A stretch of 64,000 nucleotides of DNA from Streptomyces eurythermus (GTDB lineage Bacteria; Actinomycetota; Actinomycetes; Streptomycetales; Streptomycetaceae). Positions within the stretch are counted from its first letter, which is position 1, and every line of letters begins with the position of its first letter. This document shows, in pieces, positions 63,060-64,000 of this stretch. Location: positions 248,001 through 312,000 of the forward strand of contig NZ_BMSK01000008.1 of NCBI RefSeq assembly GCF_014649115.1, written 5' to 3'. A program made the translations under genes and the position numbers. The notes beneath the pieces are model-generated. The model was not told the origin of the DNA and did no database searches. It was given only the letters and a program-made list of their open reading frames with translations.

Positions 63060-64000
63060 TCACAGTCGCTGCCACAACGCCGGGGCGTTCGGCGGCTCCC
63101 ACCCCGCCTGCGCCTGGTGGCCCTGCAGACAGCGGTAGGAGGCCCCGCCGTACGTCACCGTGTCGCCCGCCTGGTAGACGCTGCCGGCCGCCCAGGTGCC
63201 GCCCGGCTCGCCCGGGTCACCGGGGTCTTCCGGGTCCTCGGGGCCGGTCCCGGTCGTCTTGAGGGTGAGGCCGTAGGACTGCAGGATCGGGTTGACCGGC
63301 TGGAAGTACGTCGTACCGCCGCTGGTGCAGTTGCCCGAGCCGCCCGAGGTGACCCCCTGCGCCTGGCTGCCGGAGATGAACGAGCCGCCCGAGTCGCCCG
63401 GTTCGGCGCACACCGACGTACGGGTGATTCCGCTGACGGTGCCCTCCTGGTACGTCACACTGGTGTTGAGCTGCTGCACCGTGCCGCAGTGCCAGCCCGT
63501 GGTGGAACCGGAACGGCACACCGAGGAGCCCACCGGGGCCTGCGTGGACCCGGCGACCTGGACGCTGGAACCGGTCACGTACGGCGTCGCCGTCCAGTTG
63601 GAGTTCGTCGCCACCCACGCCATGTCGTTGCCCGGGAAGACCGACGCCTGGAAGGTGCCCTGCGCGACCCGGTTGGAGCCGGTGGTGGTGCTGCCGGCCC
63701 GGCCGCAGTGCCCGGCCGTGGCGAAGCCCTGCTGGGTGCCCCGGGTCACCGGGAACCCGATCGAGCAGCGGCTGCCGCTGCCGATGTAGTACGCGTCGCC
63801 GCCGCGCAGGTCGTACAGCGGGCGGGGGTGTCCGGCCGACTTCACGATCCGGGTGAGGGCGGCGTCGACGTGCGCGGCGGCCAGCAGGGAGCGCGCCGCT
63901 TCCGGCCGTATCGCCTCCACCACCAGCGTGTTGGTGGGCACGTCGACGTACCAGACCGGGGTGTCGGTGGTGGCGCGGTGGGCCGCGGCGCGGTCCACCC
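63060..64000 (-). CDS. Streptogrisin-type serine protease with chitin-binding domain (N-terminus cut by window edge)
   Basis: The visible part begins within the prodomain (about 60 residues). The mature protease follows with the chymotrypsin-fold triad: His in ATAGHCG, Asp in GNDMAWV, Ser in CAEPGDSGGSF. Six Cys fit three disulfides. A GTGPEDPEDPGDPGEPGG linker leads to a C-terminal carbohydrate-binding domain (WAAGSVYQAGDTVTYGGASYRCLQGHQAQAGWEPPNAPALW), the CBM5/12 chitin-binding type. The arrangement matches streptogrisin C (SGPC). Secreted, matures by autoprocessing, and probably attacks chitin-associated proteins. The signal peptide and start are outside the window. Confidence 0.92.
   Translation of the reverse strand, partial: VDRAAAHRATTDTPVWYVDVPTNTLVVEAIRPEAARSLLAAAHVDAALTRIVKSAGHPRPLYDLRGGDAYYIGSGSRCSIGFPVTRGTQQGFATAGHCGRAGSTTTGSNRVAQGTFQASVFPGNDMAWVATNSNWTATPYVTGSSVQVAGSTQAPVGSSVCRSGSTTGWHCGTVQQLNTSVTYQEGTVSGITRTSVCAEPGDSGGSFISGSQAQGVTSGGSGNCTSGGTTYFQPVNPILQSYGLTLKTTGTGPEDPEDPGDPGEPGGTWAAGSVYQAGDTVTYGGASYRCLQGHQAQAGWEPPNAPALWQRL

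Overview
The window is high-G+C DNA (about 72-73%) with strong G/C third-position bias, overlapping start/stop codons and families typical of Streptomyces: kinase-receptor fusions, streptogrisin-type protease, many lipoproteins and MFS exporters, rare TTA codons. I saw no rRNA, tRNA, CRISPR array or phage genes.

Layout. 1-4.8 kb looks like the edge of a biosynthetic cluster: N-terminus of a type II thioesterase, a TetR/MFS-exporter pair with palindromic operators, and an AsnB-type amidotransferase. 4.8-11.3 kb (minus strand): a lipoprotein lacking a normal start codon, then a three-gene overlapping operon of one lipoprotein and two tandem Ser/Thr kinases fused to extracellular substrate-binding domains.

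11.4-33.9 kb is the centre of interest, a copper island. It holds a His-rich exported protein, an LpqS-like protein, a CysK2-like PLP enzyme and an Rv0849-like MFS transporter (an arrangement resembling the copper-inducible RicR operon of Mycobacterium tuberculosis), then CopZ, CopA and CsoR. Embedded in it, on the minus strand, is a compact gene cluster at 16.3-28.6 kb: an NRPS-like A-T-reductase protein, a leucyl/phenylalanyl-tRNA transferase homologue, a GNAT, a methyltransferase lacking the usual catalytic His, an acyl-CoA dehydrogenase-like flavoprotein, a small heme-oxygenase-fold (TenA/HDO-like) protein, then exporter, P450 and FMN protein. Matches to the CsoR operator pattern (ATACCC...GGGTAT) occur before copZ, before the exporter, upstream of the NRPS, between copA and csoR, and before the His-rich protein. 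The NRPS and the exporter each carry a TTA codon. I infer a copper-regulated, probably bldA-dependent pathway whose product is unknown.

33.9-41.4 kb: a sugar-type operon (Gfo/Idh/MocA, DUF6807-type, frameshifted cupin), lipase, glycosyltransferase, secreted alginate-lyase-family protein and SRPBCC protein. 41.6-48.9 kb: HtpG, a divergent LysR/SDR pair, PNPOx-like protein, MFS exporter and PepSY lipoprotein. 49-55.7 kb: two minus-strand genes and a plus-strand five-gene operon matching the uncharacterised STM4015-STM4011 set (LRR protein, ATP-grasp, sulfatase-like, two radical SAM proteins). 55.8-64 kb: GH16-like, FAD oxidoreductase, polysaccharide pyruvyltransferase, small membrane and PRC-barrel proteins, epoxide hydrolase, AraC/TauE divergent pair, and a streptogrisin-type protease cut by the window edge.

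Family assignments were made by reading the translations; no database search was possible.
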